A DNA stretch of 22,148 nt, taken from assembly GCA_965549355.1 (NCBI GenBank), contig CBEVGD010000019.1, positions 1-22,148 of the forward strand, written 5' to 3'. Shown piece by piece: positions 14,784 to 22,148 of the stretch; the stretch's first letter is position 1; each line of letters opens with the position of its first letter. A program made the position numbers and the translations under genes. The notes under the pieces were generated by a model. That model made no database searches. It was not told the DNA's origin and was given only the letters and a program-made list of their open reading frames with translations. Origin of the DNA: M55B120 sp965549355. Its GTDB lineage: Bacteria; Actinomycetota; Humimicrobiia; Humimicrobiales; Humimicrobiaceae.

Positions 14784-15707
14784 ATGGTTAAGATAAAAGA
14801 GATAAAAAACAGGAAAAAGAGCATATCCGGAACATGGAAGATAACAAGGACAATGGAGATGATAGCGTCTTCAAAGATAAAGAAGGATCAGAAAAGGATA
14901 CTTGAGGCAAGGCCGTTTATCAGGAAATTAGAAAATTTTATAACCGATATAGCCTGTTATTCTCCCGTGAGCCATCCGCTTCTTTTGCCCCGCAGCGAAG
15001 TTAAGAATGTGCTGATCATGGGGATAACCGCGGACCGGGGCCTGTGCGGGGGATATAATTCAAATATAATAAGGCGTATTAAGAAGACCATGGGAAAGAT
15101 AGAGGAAAAGGGCAAAAAATGCAAGCTTGACATAATCGGGACCAGGGGAAAGAACCATTTTAGATATATGGGCTATAGTATAGACAGAGCATATGAAAAT
15201 CTCTCGGATCATCCAAAATTTCTGGATGCAAGGGAAATAGCCGGGAGATTAATAAAATCATATATAAACGGAGAAGTGGATGAAGTGATCCTGTGCTATA
15301 CAAGGTTCAAAAATATAGCAGAACAGATTCCATCATCATTTAAGCTGCTGCCGGTATCTTTTATGGGAAAGCCGGAGGAAGGGGAAAGCTCAGGGGCCGG
15401 CATAGGAATAGTGATGATGGGGGACCGGGTATGTAGAATAATGCCGGAATTTACCTATGAGCCTTCTCCTGGAAAGGTACTTGAAGGACTCCTTCCTGAA
15501 TATATCTACACTATAGTTTATGCGGCACTTCTGGAATCAACCGCAAGCGAGACAGGGGCCAGGATGACAGCGATGAAGAGTGCCGGTGATAATGCCGAAG
15601 AGATGGTAAGAGACCTTAGCGGAAAGTATCACAGGGCAAGGCAGCAGCAGATAACCACGGAGATAGCAGAAATAGTATCCGGGGCAGAGATGCTGGCTGG
15701 AAGCTGA
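14784..15707 (+). CDS. atpG: F-type ATP synthase subunit gamma
   Basis: Central rotor shaft of F1, 307 aa. The N-terminal coiled-coil helix KIKEIKNRKKSISGTWKITR with the following TMEMIASSKIKK (commonly TxAMxMVAxxKL) and the C-terminal helix ETGARMTAMKSAGDNAEEMV are both diagnostic and complete. The middle Rossmann-like domain has GITADRGLCGGYNSNI. ATG 14784 follows alpha by 13 bases; the ribosome binding site is weak (AAGAA). The stop is 39 bases before the preferred atpD start. Confidence 0.96.
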   Translation: MVKIKEIKNRKKSISGTWKITRTMEMIASSKIKKDQKRILEARPFIRKLENFITDIACYSPVSHPLLLPRSEVKNVLIMGITADRGLCGGYNSNIIRRIKKTMGKIEEKGKKCKLDIIGTRGKNHFRYMGYSIDRAYENLSDHPKFLDAREIAGRLIKSYINGEVDEVILCYTRFKNIAEQIPSSFKLLPVSFMGKPEEGESSGAGIGIVMMGDRVCRIMPEFTYEPSPGKVLEGLLPEYIYTIVYAALLESTASETGARMTAMKSAGDNAEEMVRDLSGKYHRARQQQITTEIAEIVSGAEMLAGS

Positions 15708-15746
15708 TAAAATCATATGGATTATCAAGAGGTGAATAGAAATAAT

Positions 15747-17228
15747 ATGGCAGATGGAAAGAATAGAAACTTAAACAGGGGCAGGATAGTGAGTATAAAG
15801 GGCCCCGTGCTGGAGGTAGAGTTCTCCCCCGGAAAACTCCCCGGCACGTATGCTTCCCTTGAGATATGCCGTCCCGAAGGGGAAAGAAAAGAACAGCAGA
15901 AGGGGAAAGTAGTCGCAGAGGTTCAGCAGTTCATAGGAGGCAATATTGTAAGGGCAATCGCAATGTCCCCCACTGACGGACTCAAGAGGGGGATGGAAGT
16001 CATAGATACCGGGAAAACAATAGAGGTTCCGGTCGGCCGCGGAACCCTCGGAAGGCTCTTCAATGTATTGGGGGAGCCGATAGATAATAAAGGTGATGTA
16101 TCTGCAGAGATGAAGCTTCCAATACACCGCGGAGCTCCATCCATAGAAGATACGGAACCCGCTACGGAGCTCTTTGAGACCGGCATAAAGGTCATAGATC
16201 TTCTCTGCCCATTTATAAAAGGGGGCAAGATAGGCATGTTCGGCGGAGCCGGAGTGGGAAAAACCGTAATAATAATGGAGCTTATCCATAATATAGCCAC
16301 TGAACATGGCGGGTTCTCTGTATTTTCAGGAATAGGAGAGAGGACGAGGGAAGGAAATGATCTCTATCTTGAGATGAAGAAATCAGGAGTTCTGGATAAA
16401 ACGGCTCTTGTATTCGGCCAGATGAACGAACCGCCGGGCGCAAGGTTTAGGGCGGGTCTTTCCGGGCTTACTATGGCGGAGTACTTCAGGGATTATGAAG
16501 GAAAGGATATCCTGCTTTTTATAGATAATATATTCAGATTTGTCCAGGCGGGCCAGGAAGTCTCAACCCTGCTTGGAAGGATGCCCTCAGCCGTAGGGTA
16601 CCAGCCGACGCTCTCAAGCGAGATGGGAGAGCTTCAGGAGAGGATAACCTCGACCAAAAAGGGCGCCATAACATCGGTTCAGGCCATATATGTGCCCGCC
16701 GATGACCTGACGGATCCTGCACCGGCCACTACATTTACCCATCTGGATTCGACGGTAGTGCTCTCCAGGCAGATAGTAGAGAGAGGACTCTATCCGGCAG
16801 TCGATCCTCTTGATTCGTCTTCACAAATACTTGATCCCAGGTATGTGGGTACGGAGCATTATGATGTGGCAAGAAGCGTTCAGGAGATACTCCAGAGGAA
16901 TAAGGAGCTTCAGGACATAATTGCCATACTTGGGATAGATGAGCTTTCGGAAGAGGATAAGAGTACGGTCCACAGAGCAAGGAAAATAGAAAAGTTTCTT
17001 ACTCAGCCGTTTTCAGTTGCAGAAGCTTTTACGGGCCATGAAGGAAGATATGTAAAGATAGAAGATACGGTAAAGGGCTTTAAGGCGATCATTGAAGGGA
17101 AGTTTGACAATGTACCGGAGCAGACTTTCTATATGGCAGGCACCATAAAAGAGGTAGAGGAGAGGGCCAAAAAGCTAAAAGAAAGTCCGGAAGAAAAGAA
17201 AGAGGCAGCTGGTAATGCCGGAAAATAA
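15747..17228 (+). CDS. atpD: F-type ATP synthase catalytic subunit beta
   Basis: Catalytic subunit of F1, about 493 aa. The P-loop GGAGVGKT is at residues 166-173; GERTREGNDLYLEM contains the catalytic Glu; DELSEED is the lever motif (usually DELSDED); LGRMPSAVGYQPTL and VYVPADDLTDPAPATTFTHLD-type sequence are present (here IYVPADDLTDPA). I prefer ATG 15747 with AAGAGGTG upstream at 12 bases; an in-frame ATG at 15717 would add ten residues but has no good ribosome binding site. Overlaps atpC by 14 bases. A Lys/Glu-rich tail of about 20 residues follows the conserved end. Confidence 0.98.
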   Translation: MADGKNRNLNRGRIVSIKGPVLEVEFSPGKLPGTYASLEICRPEGERKEQQKGKVVAEVQQFIGGNIVRAIAMSPTDGLKRGMEVIDTGKTIEVPVGRGTLGRLFNVLGEPIDNKGDVSAEMKLPIHRGAPSIEDTEPATELFETGIKVIDLLCPFIKGGKIGMFGGAGVGKTVIIMELIHNIATEHGGFSVFSGIGERTREGNDLYLEMKKSGVLDKTALVFGQMNEPPGARFRAGLSGLTMAEYFRDYEGKDILLFIDNIFRFVQAGQEVSTLLGRMPSAVGYQPTLSSEMGELQERITSTKKGAITSVQAIYVPADDLTDPAPATTFTHLDSTVVLSRQIVERGLYPAVDPLDSSSQILDPRYVGTEHYDVARSVQEILQRNKELQDIIAILGIDELSEEDKSTVHRARKIEKFLTQPFSVAEAFTGHEGRYVKIEDTVKGFKAIIEGKFDNVPEQTFYMAGTIKEVEERAKKLKESPEEKKEAAGNAGK

Positions 17229-17601
17229 AATACATGCAAGTATCGTAACGCCGGAAGAAAATATTTTTGAGGGAGAAACCAACTTTGTGTTGGTCCCGGC
17301 CCTAAACGGAGCCCTTGGGATGCTTCCCGGCCATATACCTATGGTTGCCAGACTCTCTACCGGCATAGTAAAGATCGGAAAAGGTGATGATGCCCGGTAT
17401 TTCGCAATACAGAGCGGTTATATAGAGTTTCTTTTCAATAGGGCCAATATACTGACAGAGGACGCCATAGAAACAAAATATGAAGAAAGAGAGAGGGCTC
17501 TTAAGGAGATAAAGAAGAAACACAAGATCGTTCAGAAAGTTACCGAAGAAACAAAAAAAGTAGCCTGGGCCATGACCAATATCAAGGATCTGAAGAATTA
17601 G
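17215..17601 (+). CDS. atpC: F-type ATP synthase subunit epsilon
   Basis: Rotor-foot and regulatory subunit, 128 aa. The N-terminal beta sandwich is clear: IHASIVTPEENIFEGETNFV, then ALNGALGMLPGHIPMVARLSTG, and the strand YFAIQSGYIEF. The C-terminal helices, which can inhibit hydrolysis in other species, are present and very rich in Lys and Glu (EERERALKEIKKKHK). The ATG lies in the last codons of atpD, so it is translationally coupled. Last gene of the operon; it ends 12 bases before the stop of the convergent flippase gene. Confidence 0.95.
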   Translation: MPENKIHASIVTPEENIFEGETNFVLVPALNGALGMLPGHIPMVARLSTGIVKIGKGDDARYFAIQSGYIEFLFNRANILTEDAIETKYEERERALKEIKKKHKIVQKVTEETKKVAWAMTNIKDLKN

Positions 17602-17613
17602 AGCACTTAGAGA

Positions 17614-18642
17614 TCAGCCTCCGGCAGCCTCTCCGGAATTTGTTTTTTCTGCTGTTCCGGTTTTTAAATATGGCCTTATAGCATAGGTGATGCCGCCGAT
17701 GATACCAACTATTATAAACATCACTAAAATCAAAAGCGAACACAGGGCAGCCTTATCATTTGCTACTCCGAGAGCAATCATTATGGAGACAAGGGAATTC
17801 TCCCTCAGACCCATGCCGCCAATGGAGATGGGGAGCATGGTAATAACAGTAATGATCGGTACTATAAAGATAAAAGAAGTCAGGTTGAGGCCGATCCCAA
17901 GAGCCCTGGCAGCAAGGTAAAAATTAAGTATAACTGCAAATTGAAGAAAGAAGCTGTAAATAAGTATTTTTATCAGGACCATCTTATATTTCTTAAAGCT
18001 CTGCAGGGTCCTGTAAAAATCAGACAATTTTTCTTTTATTTTCCTAAATATCATGAATCTATTAAATAATCTGCCAAATTTGAGTATAGAGGGATTTATT
18101 ATCAAAAAGGCAAGGATTATGGAAATAACAAAAAATATTATAACAGGAATGATCACCGATTGATTTCCTATAGCAGTAAATCCCAGAAATAGTGCCACAA
18201 TAGCATATACCGCAGCACAGACAATACCTGAAAGTCTTTCCATCAATATAATGGAAGCAGATGTCCCCAGCTTGATCTTCCCTTTTTTGGAGGCATCATA
18301 GGCCCTGAACACGTCTCCGCCGATAGCTGTCGGCAGAAAATTATTAAAGAAGAGTCCAATAAGCACAGAGACAGACAATGTCTTCACTCCCAGCCTTGCT
18401 TCCTGGGTATCAAGGAGTGTCTTCCACCTGACTGCAGTCATCCAGTTGCCGAATATATGGGTAGAAAGTGACAGAAGAAGCAAATATATATTGACTGTTT
18501 TTAAAATATCTAATGCATTCTGCAGATCCTTAAGGTGTTTCCCGATTAAATATGCGATCAGTGATATACTTATCACGACCCTTATAATGATTAAAATGAT
18601 CTTCTTATTTTTCTTATAAAAAGAAATAATTTTATTTTTCAT
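17614..18642 (-). CDS. flippase-like integral membrane protein (lysylphosphatidylglycerol synthase TM region/UPF0104 family)
   Basis: Integral membrane protein of 342 aa with about eight helices and a basic N-terminus (FYKKNKKIILIIIRVVISIS). The family marks are clear: GLFFNNFLPTAIGGDVFRAY near residue 95, RLSGIV shortly after, and LPISIGGMGLREN near residue 270. Members are annotated as flippase-like or as the membrane part of MprF-type enzymes; no aminoacyl-transferase domain is fused here. It is the last gene of a minus-strand trio with an acyltransferase and an epimerase, so a role in glycolipid or surface-polymer export is likely but inferred. Start ATG 18642; the ribosome binding site is weak. 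Convergent with atpC. Confidence 0.82.
   Translation of the reverse strand: MKNKIISFYKKNKKIILIIIRVVISISLIAYLIGKHLKDLQNALDILKTVNIYLLLLSLSTHIFGNWMTAVRWKTLLDTQEARLGVKTLSVSVLIGLFFNNFLPTAIGGDVFRAYDASKKGKIKLGTSASIILMERLSGIVCAAVYAIVALFLGFTAIGNQSVIIPVIIFFVISIILAFLIINPSILKFGRLFNRFMIFRKIKEKLSDFYRTLQSFKKYKMVLIKILIYSFFLQFAVILNFYLAARALGIGLNLTSFIFIVPIITVITMLPISIGGMGLRENSLVSIMIALGVANDKAALCSLLILVMFIIVGIIGGITYAIRPYLKTGTAEKTNSGEAAGG
17620..17649 (+). terminator. candidate intrinsic terminator for the atp operon
   Basis: TCCGG (17620-17624) pairs with CCGGA (17633-17637) around an 8-base loop, followed by a T-rich run ATTTGTTTTTTCTG. It sits 19 bases after the atpC stop, inside the end of the convergent gene. 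The stem is only 5 bp, so this is tentative. Confidence 0.4.
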
Positions 18643-18669
18643 CTTTATTGTCTATAGCTGCCGGTAATA

Positions 18670-19413
18670 TTATTTTCTTGATTTGGCCACTCTGGCAGGG
18701 ACCCCTGCAGCAATAGAGAAGGCAGGGATATCCCTGGTCACTACAGCTCCGGCCCCGATGACTGTATCATTGCCGATGGTCACGTTGTCAAATACTTTGG
18801 CGCCGGCCCCGAGCCAGCAGTTTTTTTCGATCTCTATGCCATGGGAAGGCTTTTCCTGCTCCGAGATAGGAATATCGGTACTGGAATAGGCATGGCCCCC
18901 GCCAATGATATAGACATAAGCGGCAATCAAAGTATTTTCACCGATTGTTACCTTGCTTCCTGAAAATATCTCAGAGTTAAATCCGATATTGACATTTTTT
19001 TCCAGCATAATATCCCCGTTTTTACAGCTCAGGATGGTGCTTCTTCCAATAAAATTATGTTTACTGATATAAATGCCCTTATTATTTATCCCCTTTGCAT
19101 CCAGCACGCAGTAATCATCTATTACCACATCATCTTCAATAGAGATCTTGCCGGGATGCCTTATTGTAAGCGATCTTCCGAAGCTCACCCCTCTTCCTAC
19201 TTTTTTAAAGAGAAAGGGGAAAAACAAATTTCTGAAAAATATGCCGGCTGCTCCGCGCATATCCTGGAACAATATGAGTATGATCTCATATTTAAGTAAA
19301 TTAAATATGCCCTTTTTCCCTACGAACAGATTAATATATTTGGTGATCTTTGATTTATCCTTTGCGAAAAGTTCTTTTTGTATTTTATCTTCATATCTTT
19401 CTATTTTGATCAA
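18670..19413 (-). CDS. hexapeptide-repeat acyltransferase (WcaF/LbH type)
   Basis: Probable O-acetyl- or acyltransferase for a sugar or surface polymer, 247 aa. From about residue 75 it consists of left-handed beta-helix hexapeptides, such as ISIEDDVVIDDYCVLDAKG and VTIGNDTVIGAGAVVTRDI, ending with the typical IAAGVPARVAKSRK. GGGHAYSSTDIPISEQ carries the His seen in the active site of this family. The N-terminal 70 residues are helical and basic and precede the helix domain in some polysaccharide acetyltransferases. The start is TTG at 19413, almost touching AAGGAAG, which is poor spacing, so the true start may differ. Lies 27 bases upstream of the flippase gene, same operon. Confidence 0.85.
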   Translation of the reverse strand: MIKIERYEDKIQKELFAKDKSKITKYINLFVGKKGIFNLLKYEIILILFQDMRGAAGIFFRNLFFPFLFKKVGRGVSFGRSLTIRHPGKISIEDDVVIDDYCVLDAKGINNKGIYISKHNFIGRSTILSCKNGDIMLEKNVNIGFNSEIFSGSKVTIGENTLIAAYVYIIGGGHAYSSTDIPISEQEKPSHGIEIEKNCWLGAGAKVFDNVTIGNDTVIGAGAVVTRDIPAFSIAAGVPARVAKSRK

Positions 19414-19478
19414 CTTCCTTTTCTTATATTATTTTAATAATTTACTATACAGACAGTTCTCTATCTTAAACCTTTCAT

Positions 19479-19498
19479 CCCGGATTTGAAAAACCGGG
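19479..19498. repeat. short inverted repeat between epimerase and acyltransferase genes
   Basis: CCCGG (19479-19483) and CCGGG (19494-19498) flank a 10-base loop. Downstream on the minus strand there is no T-run, so it is not a clear terminator for the epimerase gene; the T-rich side faces the + strand, where no gene ends. Confidence 0.35.
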
Positions 19499-19515
19499 TA
19501 TTTTCGCTTTTGTTC

Positions 19516-20496
19516 CTAAATATGCCCATGTTCCAAATACCACTTTGCTGTCAAATGTATCCCTTCTTTCAAATCAAATGCCGGCCTGTAGCCCAGGATC
19601 CTTTTTGCTTTTGATATATCAAAAGCCCTGTCCTTCTTAAAAAAGGCAACTCTCCTCTTATAGAGAGGCGGTTCTTTTCTAAATGGTTTATAAGCATATT
19701 CCATTAAGACGGATAAAAGCTCAATTGGTTTATAAGGAAGGCGTATCCCCGGCATCTTTACCTTAAATTCTTCAGCTATGATCTTAAATAATTCATTAAG
19801 ATCAGTATATTTTGGTCCGCCGATTATAAATACTTCTCCTATGGAACCGCTCTTATGGGAAGCAAGAATAAATCCTGAGACAAGATCATCGATATAGACC
19901 ATATGATACAGGGCCTTTCCATTCCCCAGGACATAAAACCTCTTTCTGGCTATCATTCTGAACATCTTTAGCAGTCTCAGGTCCCCGGGTCCGTATATGG
20001 CGCAGGGCCTTATGATGGATGCAGGAAGGCCCTCCTGTCTGACTGACCGCAACACTTCTTTCTCTGCTGCACATTTTGACTGCTGATAGATATCGTCGGG
20101 GCTATAAGGAGCAGACTCATCTGAGGGCGGCTCGTCTACCGAGCTGACGACTCCAATGGTGCTGCAATGGACAAGTCTGGAAACATCGTATTTTAAACAG
20201 GCCCCGATGATATTTTTTGTACCTTCGAAATTAACTGCCCGGTAGGAGGAGTCCGGCAGCTTTGCCTCCCTGTACGCAGCAGCTATATTAAATACCCTGT
20301 CTGCACCTTTTACGGCCCGGCTGACGGAAGTCTTATCCGTGATATCTCCGGGGACGATCTCTGCACCACTGTCCCTGAGAAAAGCAGTATTGCTGCCCGG
20401 CCTTGCCAGCACTTTTACATCCAGGCCTTCGCCCAGTAATTTTTTTACAAGATGGCTTCCTGTAAAACCTGTCCCTCCTGTAACCAGGACCTTCAT
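19516..20496 (-). CDS. NAD(P)-dependent epimerase/dehydratase (extended SDR)
   Basis: Extended short-chain dehydrogenase, 326 aa. The cofactor motif GGTGFTG is at residues 7-13; the catalytic set is Ser112-Thr113 (HCSTIGV) with Tyr137 and Lys141 in YQQSK; RPCAIYGPGD, GNGKALYHMVYIDDLV and the end ILGYRPAFDLKEGI are typical of nucleotide-sugar epimerases and of the HpnA/dihydroflavonol reductase-like branch. I prefer ATG 20496, with AAAGGAG 7 bases upstream, to the TTG at 20502. First gene of the minus-strand trio, likely making or modifying a sugar used by the others; the substrate is unknown. Confidence 0.88.
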   Translation of the reverse strand: MKVLVTGGTGFTGSHLVKKLLGEGLDVKVLARPGSNTAFLRDSGAEIVPGDITDKTSVSRAVKGADRVFNIAAAYREAKLPDSSYRAVNFEGTKNIIGACLKYDVSRLVHCSTIGVVSSVDEPPSDESAPYSPDDIYQQSKCAAEKEVLRSVRQEGLPASIIRPCAIYGPGDLRLLKMFRMIARKRFYVLGNGKALYHMVYIDDLVSGFILASHKSGSIGEVFIIGGPKYTDLNELFKIIAEEFKVKMPGIRLPYKPIELLSVLMEYAYKPFRKEPPLYKRRVAFFKKDRAFDISKAKRILGYRPAFDLKEGIHLTAKWYLEHGHI

Positions 20497-20815
20497 GTTC
20501 AATCTCCTTTGACTCTTTCTATGCTTTTCTTTGCAGGCACCGGCAGGTACTCTTAAGGGACCATCTATAAAAGTCTTTCTTGCAATCTTATTATATCCCT
20601 AACCGGTTTCTGCGGGGAAAAATTTTATATATTGCATAAGTATAATACGTTCTCAGTTTAAAATGTAGAACTTATAACTGCTTTGCATAATAAATCAATC
20701 CAGAAGCATTAACAGGTGATATACAGTCATACAGCAGCGGCTGCTGCCTGTCCCGGCATCAGGGTCGCCAGAGGCTAAGAATAAGTTTTGTTTTATTCTT
20801 TAATCGGTCCATATT

Positions 20816-20824
20816 TGTTATAAT
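20816..20824 (+). promoter_or_regulatory. extended -10 promoter for murA
   Basis: TGTTATAAT is a consensus extended -10 element (TGnTATAAT), 97 bases before the murA ATG. The -35 region at the usual distance is poor (TTCTTT), which extended -10 promoters tolerate. It lies just after the 8-bp AT-rich hairpin. Confidence 0.55.
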
Positions 20825-20841
20825 TACCATTGTTTTGAAGG

Positions 20842-20907
20842 ATGGCCGGACTCACTTTTTATAGGAGGCGGCAGCCATATTCTGAGAACTTTATTTTACA
20901 AGAATAG
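20842..20907 (+). CDS. possible 21-aa leader peptide upstream of murA
   Basis: An ORF starting ATG, with GAAGG directly before it, reads MAGLTFYRRRQPYSENFILQ and one more residue, and stops at TAG 13 bases before murA. It lies immediately downstream of the extended -10 element and contains three consecutive Arg codons (AGG AGG CGG), the first two also forming a GGAGG. It could be a regulatory leader, or chance; the ribosome binding site spacing is poor. Confidence 0.25.
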   Translation: MAGLTFYRRRQPYSENFILQE

Positions 20908-20920
20908 AAAAAGGAAATTA

Positions 20921-22148
20921 ATGCCAGGCTTTATTATAAATGGAGGAAGAACCCTTACGGGAAGGATCATAGTGGACGGGGCCAAGAACTCTGCGCTTAA
21001 GCTTATGGCTGCTTCAATACTTACAGGCGATGTGACAAGGATATCCAATGTTCCCATCATAGAAGATGTCATGACTATGGTGGAGATGCTTAAGATGCTT
21101 GGAGTAGGGGTAAAGGTGGAAAGACATAATAAGGTGGTGGAGATGGACCCCTCGAATATAAACAGTCCTGAGGCCCCATATGAGCTGGTGAGAAAGATGA
21201 GAGCATCGATACTTGTAGCCGGACCGCTTCTTGCAAGATTCGGACAGGTAAAAATAGCCATTCCGGGAGGATGCAATATCGGATCCAGACAGATCGACCT
21301 TCATCTTAAAGGTTTTGAGAGCATGGGGGTCAGCTACTCAGTCAAGCATGGATATATAAACTGTCGCATAAATAATGGAAGCAAACTAAAAGGGGCTGTG
21401 ATAAATCTGGATTTCCCATCAAGAGGCGCTACAGAGAATATAATGATGGCGGCGGTTCTTGCTAAAGGGAAGACGATTATAAATAATGCTGCGCTGGAAC
21501 CTGAAATAGAGGATCTTGCAAAGTTTCTTATCAGCATGGGAGCAAATATATCCGGGCTGAATACAGTGAGTCTGACAATAGAGGGCGTAGACTCGCTTTC
21601 AGGTACAGATTATAGCGTGATGCCGGATAGCATTGAAGCGGGGACATATATTGTAGCAGCAGGCATGTGCGGCAGCGACGTAATAATAGAGAATGCAAGG
21701 CAGAAGGGCCTTGGGATATTCCTCCTGAAGCTTAAGGAAATAGGAGTAGATATCGATATCATTAATGAAAATACGGTAAGGGTCAGCTCACCGGGGAAAA
21801 CGTACAGGGCGGCTAATGTGAGTACATTGCCTTATCCCGGATTTCCAACAGATCTGCAGCCCATTATAACGGTGCTGCTCTCGATTGCTGAAGGAGTCTC
21901 TATTGTTACTGAGAATGTCTTTGAGAACCGTTTTATGTATATTGATGAGCTCAACCGGATGGGGGCAAATATAAGGATAGACGGGCATCATGCGGTCATC
22001 AGCGGAGTCGAAAAGCTATCCGGCGCGCCTGTTCGCACATTTGATTTAAGGGCCGGCGCAGCTGTTGTGCTGGCAGGGCTCGCTGCGGAAGGGACTACAG
22101 AGGTAAGTGATATATTCCATATACAGAGGGGATACTCTGATCTTGCCG
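20921..22148 (+). CDS. murA: UDP-N-acetylglucosamine 1-carboxyvinyltransferase, 3'-partial
   Basis: First committed enzyme of peptidoglycan synthesis: adds enolpyruvate from PEP to UDP-GlcNAc; cytosolic. The 409 residues in the window lack perhaps the last 10-20. Lys22-Asn23 in DGAKNSALKL, the catalytic loop Cys118 in IPGGCNIGSRQIDLHL (the fosfomycin target Cys) and Asp311 in YPGFPTDLQPII are all present, as are FENRFMYIDELNRMGA and LRAGAAVVLAGLAAEG. Start ATG 20921 has AAAAAGGAA 5 bases upstream. murA after the atp operon is a known Gram-positive order, here interrupted by the minus-strand trio. It may carry its own promoter at 20816-20824. Confidence 0.97.
   Translation, partial: MPGFIINGGRTLTGRIIVDGAKNSALKLMAASILTGDVTRISNVPIIEDVMTMVEMLKMLGVGVKVERHNKVVEMDPSNINSPEAPYELVRKMRASILVAGPLLARFGQVKIAIPGGCNIGSRQIDLHLKGFESMGVSYSVKHGYINCRINNGSKLKGAVINLDFPSRGATENIMMAAVLAKGKTIINNAALEPEIEDLAKFLISMGANISGLNTVSLTIEGVDSLSGTDYSVMPDSIEAGTYIVAAGMCGSDVIIENARQKGLGIFLLKLKEIGVDIDIINENTVRVSSPGKTYRAANVSTLPYPGFPTDLQPIITVLLSIAEGVSIVTENVFENRFMYIDELNRMGANIRIDGHHAVISGVEKLSGAPVRTFDLRAGAAVVLAGLAAEGTTEVSDIFHIQRGYSDLA

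Larger units (their letters stand above)
20497..20920. other. non-coding region between epimerase gene and murA
   Basis: A divergent gap of 424 bases. On the minus strand a TATAAT at 20595-20590 could serve the epimerase gene. Towards murA there are two hairpins: CAGCAG-CGG-CTGCTG around 20730-20745 and an 8-bp AT-rich one (AAGAATAA 20777-20784 with TTATTCTT 20793-20800), then an extended -10 promoter and a possible leader ORF. I found no RNA gene and no longer ORF. Confidence 0.5.

Overview
The window (22,148 bp, moderately AT-rich) comes from a bacterium with Gram-positive-type gene order. It carries two rotary ATPase operons about 5 kb apart: a V/A-type ATPase (subunits K-E-C-F-A-B-D, 2-6109) and a complete F-type ATP synthase (AtpI-like, a, c, b, delta, alpha, gamma, beta, epsilon, 10981-17601). 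The chain Sua5/TsaC, rpiB, glyA, comEB, atp operon, murA is the neighbourhood known from Firmicutes and Actinobacteria. Heavy use of AGA/AGG and ATA codons fits a deep-branching anaerobic lineage of that broad group. I cannot name the taxon. TAG is an ordinary stop codon here (V-type F and B, comEB, atpA, atpC).

Layout. (1) 2-6109: V-type operon on +, tightly overlapping; the proteolipid gene K is cut by the window start and has an in-frame TAG at 11-13. (2) 6110-7408: a lone PfkB-type sugar kinase (+) with different codon usage, flanked on both sides by short minus-strand reading frames that look like gene remnants; a probable acquired insert. (3) 7409-9984: Sua5/TsaC, rpiB and glyA on the minus strand, divergent from the rest of the conserved chain. 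(4) 9985-10980: dCMP deaminase (comEB) between two AT-rich non-coding stretches. (5) 10981-17601: F-type operon, including a delta subunit reduced to its C-terminal domain and placed in the same frame as b. (6) 17614-20496: three minus-strand cell-surface genes (flippase-like membrane protein, hexapeptide acyltransferase, SDR epimerase) inserted between atpC and murA. (7) 20497-20920: a 424-bp non-coding region with an extended -10 promoter and a possible leader ORF. (8) 20921-end: murA, cut by the window end.

How the parts may work together. The F-type c subunit lacks the known Na+ ligand set and is predicted to be H+-coupled. The V-type proteolipid keeps most of the Na+ site known from Enterococcus hirae NtpK, but with Gln changed to Glu at one ligand, giving a two-carboxylate site. 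The cell may run two rotary machines on different ions, one making ATP and the other pumping or making ATP on Na+; this is inference. The rest is housekeeping (tRNA t6A synthesis, one-carbon and pentose metabolism, dTTP precursor supply) plus envelope synthesis. I saw no RNA genes, CRISPR arrays, insertion sequences or phage genes.
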